Notes: generated by a model not told the origin, from the sequence alone. 64,000 nt of DNA from Ursus arctos (GCF_023065955.2 NW_026622974.1:32457718-32521717); one strand, 5' to 3'; positions 24,080 to 35,524 are shown, counted from the first letter of the stretch. Numbers and translations are program-made.

Positions 24080-25048
24080 TTCTTTTTTTTAATTTTTAAT
24101 TTTTATTTTTATTTTTTTATGTAAAGTTCGATGATTCATTAGTTGCGTATAACACCCAGTGCACCATGCAAAATACGTGCCCTCTTTACTACCCATCACC
24201 AGCTTATCCCATTCCCCCACCCCCCTCCCCTCTGAAGCCCTCAGTTTGTTTCTCAGAGTCCATAGTCTCTCATGCTTCATTCCCCCTTCTGATTACTCCC
24301 CCTTTCTTTATCCCTTTCTTCCCCTACTGATCTTCCTAGTTCTTATGTTCCATAGATGAGAGAAACCATATGATAATTGTCTTTCTCTGCTTGACTTATT
24401 TCACTTAGCTCTCACACCATACACAAAGATAAACTCCAAATGGATGAAAGACCTTGCTGCACAGCCAAGGAAACAGTCAAAAAAACTAAGAGGCAGCCCA
24501 CGGAATGGGAGAATATATTTGCAAATGATATTACAGATAAAAGACTGGTATCCAAGATCTACAAAGAACTTCTCAAACTCAATGCACGAGAAACAAACAA
24601 ATCATAAAATGGGCAGAAGATATGAACAGACACTTTTCCAATGATGACATACAAATGGCTAACAGACACATGTAAAAATGTTCAAAATCACTAGCCATCA
24701 GGGAAATTCAAATCAAAACCACACTAAGATACCACCTTATGCCAGTTAGAATGGCAAAAATTGACAAGGCAAGAAACAACAATTGTTGGAGAGGATGTAG
24801 AGAAAGGGGATCCCTCCTACATTGTTGGTGGGAATGCAAGTTGGTACAGCCACTCTGGAAAACAGTGTGGAGGTCCCTTAAAAAGTTAAAAATTGAGCTA
24901 CCCTATGACCCAGCCATTGCACTACTGGGTATTTACCCCAAAGATACAGACGTAGTGAAGAGAAGGGCCATATGCACCCCAACGTTCATAGCAGCATTGT
25001 CCACAATAGCTAAATCGTGGAAGGAGCCGAGATGCCCTTCAACAGATG
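24080..25048 (-). mobile_element. 5'-inverted (twin-primed) carnivore L1 insertion
   Basis: From 24080 the + strand has poly-T, then the reverse complement of the carnivore L1 3'UTR ('acccagtgcaccatgcaaa', 'ctcagagtccatagtctctc', 'ccatagatgagagaaacc') up to about 24410. There the orientation flips: from 24411 the sequence is sense L1 ORF2 ('ctcacaccatacacaaag' ... 'ctatgacccagccattgc') to about 25048. The frame from 24739 translates to the ORF2p C-terminal region ([17 protein letters not shown]). The candidate duplication is ATATTTCT at 24072-24079 and 25049-25056. This inverted-5' structure is the known product of twin priming during L1 reverse transcription. The 4411-type frame continues into the adjacent LTR and is not a gene. 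Confidence 0.88.
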
Positions 25049-25064
25049 ATATTTCTAAAATTCC

Positions 25065-25453
25065 TGTGTCTGAGTTTGCCAGCGCTGCCATAACAAAGTA
25101 TCACACACTGGGTGGCTTGAACAACAGAAATTTGTTTTCTCATAGTTCTGAGCCTGAAAGTCTCAGATCAAGGTGGCAGCAAGGTTGGTTTCTTCTGACA
25201 CCTTTGTCCCTGGCTTATAGATGGCTGTCTTCTCCTTGTGTCTTCCCATGGTCTTTCCTCTGTATGTGTCTATATCCAAATTTCCTCTTCTTATAGGACA
25301 CCAACCATTTTGAATTGGGACACACCATCATGGCCTCATATTAACTTAATTACCTCTTTAAAGGTCCTGTCTCCAAATACAATCACATTCTGAGATACTG
25401 GGGATTAGGACTTCAACAAATGAATTTTAGAGGACACAACTGTGCCCATAACA
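25065..25453 (-). mobile_element. MLT1 (MaLR) solo LTR, antisense
   Basis: The + strand reads 'gccataacaaagtatcac', 'ctgggtggcttgaacaac', 'agatcaaggtggcagcaagg', 'cttctccttgtgtcttccc', 'taattacctctttaaagg' and 'cacattctgagatactggg', the reverse complement of an MLT1 LTR nearly end to end. It sits only 8 bp from the right duplication of the L1, within the hAT element. Confidence 0.93.
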
Positions 25454-25574
25454 TACTGATTTCTACCCAGTGACTTAGTTGCACAGCCCTCTATTGGATT
25501 GTGACATGCAGTTTGTAAACACTGTTCTAGGAGAAACACAGAATACCTTCTGTCGAGTAACTCACTATCTAGCT

Positions 25575-25760
25575 CAGGGCTCAGTATGCTTTTTCTGTAG
25601 AAGGCCAGATAGTAAATATCTTAAGCTTGGCTAGTCACATATGGTCTCTGTTGTGTATTTCTTTGTTTTTCTTTATAACACTTTCATTCTTAGCTTGAAG
25701 GTTGTACACAAACAGACTACGGATTTGATTTAGCCAGGGGAGCAGTAGTCTCACTGCCCA
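25575..25760 (+). mobile_element. hAT-Charlie nonautonomous element fragment
   Basis: It begins 'cagggctcagtatgc' and continues 'tttttctgtagaaggccag', 'atagtaaatatctta' and 'catatggtctctgttg', matching the same family as the copies at 31045 and 57862. The 3' part is diverged. Confidence 0.7.
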
Positions 25761-26094
25761 CTTGGCAGGCACTTCATTCCAGCCTCATAGAAGAGGACAC
25801 CATATTAAGATAATCTAATTCCCCCATTCAGATTCTAATTTTCCTTATGCAACCTCCAGAAATAATTTGGCTCTCCAAGTAGATTGTCCAACTTCCAAGA
25901 AAAGATGTACAGATCAGAAAACACAATATTCTGTATTACTTAGCAGCTATTTTCCAATTTCAATTTAATAAACTTACAACCTGATTGTCAGATATGTGTG
26001 TGTGTTTATGTGTAATGTGCTTGTTTCAGTGAATCAGCTCGGGTCAGCATATGCTGAAAAAATTTAGTGTGGAGACTTGTACTCCAAAAGCTAG

Positions 26095-26495
26095 ATCTTG
26101 GAACATGGTCACCACAGGTTATGCCATTCTAGGGGGCCCCCTCTAGGAAAACATGCAGCATCCCTTTTCCCAGCAGTAGGCCTGGGCTCTAGGAGGCCTG
26201 GCAATTTCTGCTTTGCTCTGGTGGGCTCTAGCTACTGTGTAAAGAAACTTAGGCTACATTACTGAATAATGGCAGACTACATAGTGAGACCCAGCCAACA
26301 CCCAGCTGTGGTGTGAGACATGTGAGTGAAGGCACCTTGGGTGTTCTTGGGTGTTCCCCAGCTGAGTACCTGGCTCATGCAGCCACCTGTGTAAGCCCAC
26401 ATGACACTGCGTGGACAGAACCCCCCAGCCAAGCTGCTCCATCCCACAGAATTAGGGGAAATAATAAATTGTTTATTATTAAATTATTAAACAAT
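26095..26495 (+). mobile_element. MLT1-type (MaLR) LTR, sense
   Basis: The words 'ggaggcctggcaatttctgc', 'gtgagacatgtgagtgaagg', 'caccttgggtg' and 'agaattaggggaaataataa' occur in the order of the 3' half of a divergent MLT1 LTR, ending at its poly(A)-signal region. The hairpin-capable A/T stretch at 26463-26494 is the LTR's own end. It is opposite in orientation to the MLT1 at 25065. Confidence 0.7.
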
Positions 26496-26574
26496 TGTCC
26501 TGCATTGGAAGACAGCAGAATGGAGGAAGAAATAACTCAGGCAAGCTCTCTCCGTAATCCTGATGATACCCGGT

Positions 26575-27300
26575 CTCCATTAAGAATAGTTTGGGCTGCA
26601 ACTACTAGACAAAGCCCTGATTACTGGCTTAAACAACATGGAAGTTTATTTCTCCATCATGTGAAAGCCTAGAGACACTGAAATAACTAATCAGAAAACA
26701 GAGTGCTGGGTGCCTGGGAGGCTCAGTCGTTAAGCATCTACCTTCGGCTCAGGGCATGATCCCAGTTCCTGGGACTGAGCCCCACATTGGGCTCCCTGCT
26801 CAGCAGGAAACCTGCTTCTCCCTCTCCCACTCCCCCTGCTTGTGTGCCCTCTCTTGCTGTGTCTCTCTCTGTCAAATAAAATCTTTAAAAAAAAAAAAGA
26901 AGAAAGAAAAAGAAAACAGAGTGCTACAACTTTTCTACTTTGGTCAAAAGCATGCCCTTTCCAACAGTAATTCTGTCACGTCATCTGCCCTGCCCTCGGT
27001 TGGCATTCTCACTTTCAAGTTACTAAGACGATGTTAACTCTTTCAAAGTTGCCCCCACACTAGCTCTGAATAGAAGTACATGTGGATTTGAGCTTAGAGC
27101 ACCTTAGAGGAAAGCTCCTCAGATCTTGTCTCAGCCTCACTGCTTCAGGCTTGAAGAGTGACCAACTAATGATAAGTATCTTTCTGGAGAACCATGGATC
27201 ATCCAATAATCACAGAGGCTAATTTGGTCACAAGTGTTAGGCTTTGGGGCCCTTCACTGCACAACCTTCTTTCAAGGCCATACGGGTAGGGGCCTAGCGA
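26575..27300 (+). other. Possible old repeat interrupted by a CAN-SINE, then unassigned
   Basis: The words 'gtttgggctgcaactac', 'gattactggcttaaacaac' and 'atggaagtttatttctcc' look like the start of an old interspersed repeat that continues after the SINE at 26708-26910. I cannot name it. No exon is evident. Confidence 0.3.
26708..26910 (+). mobile_element. CAN-SINE, sense
   Basis: Head 'gggtgcctgggaggctcag', then 'ccttcggctcagggcatgat', a CT-rich block, 'tcaaataaaatcttt' and a long A-rich tail. The 15-bp duplication agaaaacagagtgct lies at 26693-26707 and 26911-26925, perfect in both copies. Confidence 0.96.
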
Positions 27301-30300
27301 TGTGCTCCCATATCATCATATACGTGTACAAAAGTAACCAGAAGGCTGGCCAAGACTGCTCTTTCTCTTCTGACTACTCTCCGTCATCCTTTCTCTAGAG
27401 TCAAGTACATCAGATTGGTGAGGAGCTAAAATATGGCTAAAGGGGAGCTAAGCTGGTGATGCACTTAGTCTGAGAAGTATTTGTGTGGTTGGCAGTCACT
27501 TCTTTGTGCAGGGAAGTTACTGCTAGCTGCCTTGGTGTGGGATGAGCTCCAAGAACACTCCCACTCCGCACTGTGCTGATTCACAGCATCACAGCACAGT
27601 GATGCAGGGCCAAAGGTGGAATCACGCTAACATGTCCTACTCCAGCTGCCATTGAAGCATATGAGCTTGGAAGAAAAAAGAAGGTTTGTGATACGGAGCC
27701 ATAAGCTGGTCTGTGGAAATGTGTTCCTATCATCATGTGGAACATTGCAGACAGAGGATTCAGTTCTCACTGATACCATGCCGAGACAGTTCTTTCTGGT
27801 CAGGAATATAGGCAATAAATAGCACATACAATTAAGAAAGCACTACACACTTTTTTCATCTTTTTGATGGGAATTATGCAAAATAAAATGTAGTGGAGTT
27901 CCTACGTTTGAAAATATGAATCTGTACTGATGAGTGCGGGCATCTGTACATGAATTACGCATTTTATGCATCCTAACACATCGGATGTAGTCTTAGCAAT
28001 TTTAATACAAGCTGTCCTGCCATAGTCCGGTGGCTCCAGACAAAATGAGCCACATAATAGAGTGTTATCAGTTCAAATCATATTTAAGATTAGTCACTCA
28101 CTGCATAAAAATATCTGAAATGCCCTGAAATCCTGGAACACATACATGTCTTCCATTTAAATTTAAATTTCTTCAATTTACTAGAAATTTTCTAAAAATA
28201 TACAGGCCAGTAACGATGAGTTGTGTAGATTTTTTTTTAAAGTTCAACCTTTCTGCCAGTGGAAAGAGTGAATTATTTCTAATTTTTCTACAGAAAGTTG
28301 ACTTAAAAAATAATTTTCATATAAAGAAGTAATCAAAGAACATACAACCAAAAATGTAGGAAAAGGTATTATAGATATGTGTCAGACATTTAATTATTAG
28401 AAATATGCTTGTTTTTGGATTTGGGAGTGTTGGTATTGATGAATTTCTTAAAATGTGTATTTTATGTGATATTTTTTTCTTACTCTAACCATTAGTTACT
28501 TTCATACCTAATTTTGAATGAGCTCTAGGCTCTATAATATTTGAATTGACCCCTGGATAGTAGAAGAAAATCTCCATCAGTTCAACTAAATAAGAATAAC
28601 CTGGCCCCCAAAAGAACGAAGCTTTACGTTACAGTGTATAAATGTGATGCCGACATTCGAAGATGGTGCTTTCTGGGCGCACAGACACAGCCCTCCCAGA
28701 GCTCTAGCAGGGGAGGCTCCCAGGCTTGGTGGAAGGTCACCACGCTGGCCGGCCTGCCCGCTGCATTGGCCTGCGCAGATGGACGCTGTGTTTGGCACTT
28801 GTGCCATAGGTCTTCAAAACACTTGTTACTTGAAAAGATGGTGCTCCTTTTTGCATTTTTCTTTTTTCTGGCCAAAGTGAGTGTTAAATAAACTTTAAGT
28901 TAAAATTCCATCCACACGCATATCTTTCCCCCATAAAGAGTGAACTTCACTGTCTATACCTTCATTTTCCTGGTTTCCGGCTTTAAAGTAAACATTTGTC
29001 TCAGAGCGATTTGATTTTAAGCAGAAAAGACAGAGGCATTTAATTATCAAAAATAATTATTATCCAAAACAAGTTCTTTTCATTTTAAAGTACATTCCCT
29101 GGACAGTATCTCAACTCCAAATACGTTAGGTTAGTTAGCAAAAAATGTTTTATGCATCACCCTGTAATTAAGGTTCAGGAAGTGGTGCTCCCAGCAGACA
29201 AGGAAAATATTCCTTTATTTTGACATCACGCCATTGTTGAATTTATGGAGTTGGATTAAGCACCAGAATAACTACTCACCACTTATTATTATTCACTGCA
29301 GGAACTGCCCTGAACTTCATGATTTTAAAATAACCTTTGAAATAAACTAGACATTTAAATGTGTTTTATTTTCATCTGAAAGATGCACAGATAATTTTTT
29401 TCTGAGCTAGCAATTTGTGGTTTCCTTTGAAGTTTTGTTTCTTATTTACTTTTGGAAGAGTTTTAGAGTTTTTATAATCTAATTCTAATTGCCTAAGAAT
29501 GACATCAAAATCTAATGGGAAGAATTTAATCCAGAAATTATTTTTTTGATGGAAAATAGAAGAGCTCTGACAATAAGCCAGTTGCATAGTTACATTTTAT
29601 TTTTAAGTTTAACCATCCGACTTCCCTCTCCGTTGGCAGAAATAAATCATGGGAACTTCGATCATTATATCCTCTTATTCTTTATAGAATTTAGTTTACT
29701 TAGCAGTACAACCACTCTATTCTAATCCTTCATTCAGAAGAGTAAGGGGCATCTGTGATTCCTCAGTCATGTAGGATATTTTTTAAGGAGCCAGTTGTCT
29801 GGGCCAATGCTTCTACTCATTATCTTTTTGAAGAAGTTCACCAAATCCTTGTGTAAATAAAGCCCTTGTTCATGTGGTCAGCAGTTGGCTAAATGATGTG
29901 CCTAAATTCACAGAGCTGGCTGCACAATTCTCATCTTTATTCTTGGACACATGTTATATTTTGTCCTTGGAAGCTCTAGAAGATGTGTCTGTTAGCACAA
30001 TTTCTTTCCTATCTTGTAAGGTCTAAGGTGTACACTATTTCTTACTGCTCATCTCTTTCTTACTGGAATATCGGCAGACTTGTCTGATTTCTTTGTGCTC
30101 ACATAACTTTTCCCTGTGCTATTGCTTTGGCGAATACCGATTTCTTATCCTTTCTCTTTACACAAACACACGGTATTTCTCATTGTCAATCTGGGAAACA
30201 CTTTATCTTGGCTTTCAAAAACCTCCCCAAACCCCTGTCACTGCCCTATTTTTCTTTATCTCCAGCTTCTCCCCATCATATCCACCTGCTTCAGCCTAGC

Positions 30301-30306
30301 CAACCT
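27301..30306. other. Unique intergenic sequence with a GC-rich patch
   Basis: Most of this 3 kb has no recognisable repeat. A GC-rich patch at about 28640-28810 supports overlapping frames on both strands (28586-28891) but none with a known domain or splice context. The patch is bordered by AT-rich sequence. Lack of young insertions could reflect constraint or chance. Confidence 0.45.
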
Positions 30307-30335
30307 CTCCTCTTTTGGAGAGATCAAAAGAGGAG
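30307..30335. repeat. Perfect 11-bp inverted repeat (hairpin)
   Basis: Arms CTCCTCTTTTG (30307-30317) and CAAAAGAGGAG (30325-30335) are exact reverse complements around a 7-nt loop, GAGAGAT. The surrounding text is CT-rich and perhaps an L2 fragment. No terminator-type T run follows on either strand. Confidence 0.9.
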
Positions 30336-31044
30336 ATCTCTCTCCACCTAATGCCCAGCCATTGCTTGTCCATTTTCCCATCTGGAATGTCTTTCTTCCC
30401 TCCCCTCCCCCCAGTCAGCCTTTAAGCTGCAACCCAACTCCTTCCTTCTTTCTTTGGGATGTCTTTCTTGACTACTTCCGCTGATTCTATCTCATCCGTG
30501 GTTCATAACTTATTGCCAGAATTCCTCATTTGCCACACTTGTCACCAATAATCCAATATGCTTCCTTATCTCCCCAAGGAGATTATGTGTTTTTCTGGAG
30601 AATGAGGGCCCAAATTTAGGCTTCCCATCCTTCCTTCACATTGACTTTAGCAAAGGGCCCTCTCATAGGAGGCACTACACAGGCATTTGTTGAACCATCT
30701 GGTGCTGGACTGTTCTGTATTGCAGAGGGATACTTGCCTGATATTGAACTGATCCTCAGAAAGGTTAGATGATTGATTGCCTTAGGCCACACAGTTTTCT
30801 TTTCATCTGTCCGATTTCCTGGTATCATCGGCAATAAAAATGTAGCCATTCACACTTGATGGAGAGGTTTCCTTCCTGTTAAGTAATTCTCTACTCCTCT
30901 CATGGTCGCTAATCTTCTAAAACCTTCTCTTTTGTAATAGTTCCCCATGAGGCAGTCTTGTTTTAGTGCAACCCATTCCTGGCCTGAATATTTTGTGATA
31001 TCCGGTATATAGATCCCTTCTCTCACTATATTGATGAGATAGTA

Positions 31045-31364
31045 CAGGAGTTGGCAAACTTTTTCTATAAGGAGACAGAGCATAAATATGTTAAGCTCTG
31101 CAGGCCATTTGGTGTCTGTTGCAAACACTCAACTCTGCCATTGTAGCACAAAATCAGCAATAGACAATTGTAAACAAATGAGGTGGCTGTGTTCCAACAA
31201 AACCTTTTATGAATGCTAAAATGTGAATTACATATAATTGTCATGTGTTCATATTATTCTTTTGATTTTTTTTTAAACAATCATTGAAAAGTATAAAAAC
31301 CATGCTTAGCTGGTAGGCTTTACAAATACAGATAGGTGGGCCAGAATTGGCCTGTCAACTCCTG
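31045..31364 (+). mobile_element. hAT-Charlie nonautonomous transposon, full length
   Basis: It starts CAGGAGTTGGCAAAC and ends CAACTCCTG, so the terminal inverted repeat CAGGAGTTG is perfect over 9 bp. Internal words 'caactctgccattgtagc', 'gctgtgttccaac' and 'aaaaaccatgcttagctgg' fit the family. It is about 320 bp and near complete. No clear 8-bp duplication is preserved. Confidence 0.85.
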
Positions 31365-31867
31365 ATAAAATATATTAAAGTGCCGCCAGGGTACTTAAAT
31401 TAGAGGTAAAGTTGGCTTGAGCCTGGTTCTCAGGCCTATGGAATTTCAAATCTGTCCCAAAGGTTCCTGTCTGTTCTTGGTGGACGTACGACCTCCTCCA
31501 CTTCTTGTTCCTTCTTCCTTATAATATCTGGCCTCTGTTCTATACCAGGAGGACCCCTCCATGAAATAAAGCGCCTTTATTGAGCTCCTCAAAAAAGTCC
31601 CCACCCACACAAGTCACCATGAACAAAACAGACTTTACTGAAGGTTTCAGAGGAGTTCATCACAGAAATCTAAGACATGTCAATGGAATAGGACATTACA
31701 CTTCTTAAAAGGTCATTCTATCCTTTTATCCATCCCCCCTCCCTCCCAAAAATATTATGTCTTCTTTTAAGAGGACTGGTTCAACTTTTTACAAGAGCAA
31801 TACCTTTTCTCCCCTTTCAAATTTTAGGCATTCATTCATTCAGGATGTATTTATTGAATGTTTACTA

Positions 31868-32068
31868 CAGTGCTGTCTAAGAAACTTTCTGTAATGATGG
31901 AAATGTTCCATATTTGCACTATTCAGTACAGTAGCCACTAGTCATATGTGACTATCGAGTACTTGAAATGTGCCTAGTGAGACCAGGAACTGAATTTTAA
32001 AATGTATTTTATTGAAATTAAATTTAAACAGCCATAAATGGCTAGTGCTGCCATCTTGGATAGCACAG
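31868..32068 (+). mobile_element. Second hAT-type nonautonomous element
   Basis: Sequence 'cagtgctgtctaagaaactt', 'gatggaaatgttccatat', 'cagtagccactagtcatatg', 'gagtacttgaaatgtgcc' and an end 'tggatagcacag'. Ends CAGTGCTGTC and GATAGCACAG are nearly inverted. It may lie in a short antisense L2 fragment (31830-31867, 'cattcattcattcagg'). Confidence 0.8.
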
Positions 32069-33417
32069 ATCTTATATGTGCAGGCCACTTAGATACCCTA
32101 AGAGGTTCTATTCATACTCAGTTCCTAAAATTTAGCACAAAGCTGGGACTGGGCCTTCACTGTTAGTGTGCAGGATTTAATTAAAATGCTGTTTTATCAT
32201 GGCTGTCTTGTAATCAGTAATGTTCAAAGCTTTAACTCTTCACTCATGTCACGCAACTGAAGATAGTCCTTGGCTTTCAAGGTTCTCCCCTACTTTCCAC
32301 TTCGGTAGTATACAGAGGTATACAAAGGTAGTATGCAAAGGTTCATTCACCTGAAGGGCACATTCCTCACAAAAAGCACATCTTCAGCTATGTGTCCAAA
32401 TGCTATATTGATTCCAGCTGCTTTTTTTAAGCAAGTACATAGATACAACAGCTGGTCTTTGTTCTTAATGCCTCTCCATTTAGGCTTAATATTTCATCTT
32501 AAATACTGTTTTAAAATGTTAACACGGGAATGATCCATATGGAAACTATCCTATGGAAATATTGATGGTTTGTACACAAGGGGATTAATCTAGCTGGATT
32601 AGGAAGACTTCAAAATAGTGCTAGAGTATTTCTCAGAAATGTCGATGGATGCTTAATTTAATCACTATAGATAAACACAATCTCTTGAGAAATGAAGCCA
32701 TACTTTTGGCATAGTCACAAGGATATAATTAACCTGTGCATTATAGCAAAGCTGGAATCATTGTTACCAGGCCACTTGGAAAATTCTGCCAGAGAGTATA
32801 ATATTCAAATACATGTGGACCTTGAAGAAGCTTAGATCTACAACCCCAAAGACTAAGTTAGTGTTGGAATCTACTCCAAAATTATGGCTCACAACAAGAC
32901 AGTATCTAAGAAGTCCAGCATATTCAGGAGACCAGTCATGTTTAGTCTTCCCTAGTTGTCTGAGTCACTTAGCAAGTGGTAGGGCTCAAGACACAAGATA
33001 TTGACGACTACCTTCCGGATTAAAAGATAGATTAGATATAAAACACCCAGTTAGTATCTTGTCATACAACAAGCACCTAACAAATCTTAGTTCCCCTTTC
33101 CCTCACTTTGCTCCCTGGCCTTTTAACTTCAGTTGTTAGGGAGGTGCATATCTAAAGGAGCCCTCTTCCAAGGATACTGCAACCAGACAACCTACCTCTC
33201 TGGAGTAGAGGTGCCCTGGAGGGATTGTGAAATAGGACAGAAGTGAGAAATGGCTCTGACCAGATGGTTCCAAACAAGGCCACAAGCAGTAGGAAATGGT
33301 ATTCCTCTCTACTGTCAGTATTATAAACCCAGAACACAAAAAATTCTTACAGAGAATGTTCCAGGAAACATGAGCTCAAATTAAAAACCAAGCTCAAATA
33401 AAGCCTTAAAGAGCAAT
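32069..33417. other. Intergenic sequence, nothing recognised
   Basis: No exon, RNA gene or repeat family that I can name. Short frames (for example 32333-32533 and 33136-33339 minus) carry no known motif. Confidence 0.5.
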
Positions 33418-33590
33418 GGCTAGTGTGGTGGAAAGAATATTGCCCAATAATGAGGAGAACTGGATTCTAGCTCTCACTCTCTACGGATCCAAGCTGAACA
33501 CTTTGACACTGAGTCTTAATTTTTCATTTGTGAACAATGCGTGTTGAACTAGGTGGTCTCAAGGCAGTATGATACTTTGTCATTCTATCA
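33418..33590 (+). mobile_element. MIR-type SINE fragment
   Basis: The order 'gtggtggaaagaatattg', 'gagaactggattctagctc', 'aatttttcatttgtgaac' and 'gaactaggtggtctcaagg' fits a divergent MIR/MIR3 core in sense orientation. Confidence 0.55.
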
Positions 33591-33883
33591 TATTTCACTA
33601 CAAGAATGATTTTGGTAATAGCTTTATTAACCCTATTAACAAAACAGCTGTAGCAGTATCTTTACCTGCATTTGAGGAAACAGTATCACTAGGGCTCCTT
33701 CACTCTCACTGTGGTCTGAGTCTACAATTAAATCAGGCCTGACTTATCCTTTTACACAGTAGACACTAGGGTCCATAAGACCTTTAGGACCCAAGAAAAT
33801 GTTGTAGTTTTAATTTCTTTTAAAATCAGTAGAAAAAAATGAACATAATAATGATGAATATGTAACAATAAATGCAGCCTTGA

Positions 33884-34127
33884 GTGTGTGTGTGTGTGTG
33901 TGTGTGTATATACATATACATATATATATACATATATATATACACATATATATGTGTGTGTATACATATATATGTATATACATATATATATTTTTTTACC
34001 AATAAATACACATATATATGTGTATATATATATGTATATACATATATATATTTTTTACCAATAAATACACATATATATATGTGTGTATATATATATGTAT
34101 ATACATATATATATTTTTTTTTTTTAC
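33884..34127. repeat. TG/TA-rich minisatellite with ~59-69 bp units
   Basis: A (TG)n run (33884-33907) passes into TA/CA-rich sequence carrying three copies of a block ending in poly-T plus ACCAA. The ACC landmarks are near 33998, 34057 and 34126, so the spacings are about 59 and 69 bp. Two copies share 'accaataaatacacatata'. Frames through it give only Tyr/Ile/Cys/Val-rich low-complexity peptides. Confidence 0.92.
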
Positions 34128-34454
34128 CAATTCTGTCACAAAATATAATTTAATTTTTTGTTGTTGTTGTTTAAAGGAAGAAAGGGTCCATGGTCATAAT
34201 GCAGTCCTATCCATTATAGATTCTAATGTATAAGAATTTATAATACCTTCTATTACATAAAACTTAGGAGAGTCTATATGGGTCTTTGCATTCCAGGTCC
34301 AGTAGTTGGCACTTGGTGGTGACACTTAGAAGTAAAGTTACATTTGAAAGTTAAACCAGCAAATCAACATAGTGAATGAGACCAATAATTTGCAAAAGTT
34401 ACTTAAAATGCCAGAACTTCCAGGAAGAGGCAAATTAGGATATCTGTGATAGTA

Positions 34455-34660
34455 ATTACAACCATTATCGACCATTTATGATGTGCCAGGTGTTGTATTA
34501 AGCGCATTATGTGCATTAGCTTATTTATCCTCACAACAACCTTATAAGGTAAGTGTTATTATAAACTCACTTTACAGAGGAATAAACAGGCTTATAGAGA
34601 TTAAGTTAACGTGGTGAATGTCAGACATTGGTTAAATGGCAGAAACGGAATCTGAATATG
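34455..34660 (-). mobile_element. MIR SINE, antisense
   Basis: Shows 'tttatgatgtgccaggtg', 'ttatttatcctcacaacaac', 'ctttacagaggaataaacag' and 'gcagaaacggaatctg', the reverse complement of the MIR core and head. Confidence 0.85.
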
Positions 34661-35524
34661 GAGTTTGATTTGGGAGAACACAATAAGGCCCCAACAAATG
34701 CCACTCACCCTGTGAAAGCACATGCAAGCCTCCACATATTAGCAGAGCTCAGCACGGGTGGAGTGAGTCTGCATGGAGCACAGGGAAGCAGGTCATACAA
34801 GGTGGACCCTAAATGGATGAACTCTAAAGACAAAAGGTAAAACGTGAAGGCTGATCGAAGAAAATGTTATTTATTTCATGGCCAAGTATTAGATAAAAAC
34901 CTCTTAGGACACAAAGCAGCGGCACCCTTGTCCCTCTGCAGATCAGCATGATTCTCAGGTAGGTAATTGTCAATGGGCCTTGCATGAGAGAACCTTGAAA
35001 CTTTTTAAAAATTAGTAACAGATTGACAAGGGTGTAGTAATACAATTGGAGAACAATTGCCTTCTTAAAAATTTAAGTTTTCAATGGTTGCAGATCAAAA
35101 GAATGAAGACATTTGAAATTAGCTATAAGAACTATAAAGAAATGACCATTCCAACAGATGGATGGGAATCATAAAAGAGAGATCCAGCAGAGGAGGAGAT
35201 ACCAGGACTGAAGGAGAGAAGACTCAAACGAAAGCTTCCCTTAGCCCCAGTGTTTTAGGGATTCCTAGTGAGATAACATTGGAAGTTATTACAAACATCA
35301 CAGCACATAGTGTTCATAGTTTGTAGTAAAGAACTATGCCCGAGAGTAATTTGTTTACAGTTCTTATTCCATATGGTCTTCATTAAGTCATTCTCAATTC
35401 TTTTGTGATCTTTCTTGAGGCTGGGTTAATGACTTTCTCTAATACTCTAAGAGCATTAATGTCTGTATCAGATGGACCTCACTCAGTTGGCATATTAACC
35501 ATGTCTTCTATTTTCCGATAGTTT
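34661..35524. other. Intergenic sequence, nothing recognised
   Basis: No nameable repeat or exon is visible between the MIR and the probable LTR. Confidence 0.45.

Larger units (their letters stand above)
23908..25537 (+). mobile_element. hAT-type (MER1/Charlie-like) DNA transposon, split by two insertions
   Basis: The left part, 23908-24079, has 'gtagctctcaaactttctg', 'ccatgagccacgttgagaaa' and 'catgacattttccattcag'. The right part, 25454-25537, has 'gattgtgacatgcagtttg' and ends 'taaacactgttctagg'. Together they give the order and paired termini of a hAT element whose ends pair as ctctcaaac and gtttgtaaacactg. The 1.4 kb between them is an L1 and an MLT1 LTR. Confidence 0.6.

Noticed and set aside
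24739..25296. 185-codon open frame as a candidate gene
   Set aside because: It is the C-terminal part of L1 ORF2 running on into an antisense MLT1 LTR.
26463..26494. A/T-rich inverted repeat (aattgttta ... taaacaatt)
   Set aside because: It coincides with the poly(A)-signal end of an MLT1 LTR and is explained by its A/T composition.
30116..30484. 122-codon plus-strand frame rich in Pro, Ser and Leu
   Set aside because: It is the translation of a CT-rich, possibly L2-derived stretch and has no domain.
33991..34127. CRISPR-like regular repeats
   Set aside because: The units are directly adjacent A/T-rich minisatellite copies without unique spacers, in a mammalian genome.
33752..34233. Frames encoding Tyr/Ile/Cys/Val repeat peptides
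   Set aside because: They are translations of the TG/TA minisatellite on both strands.
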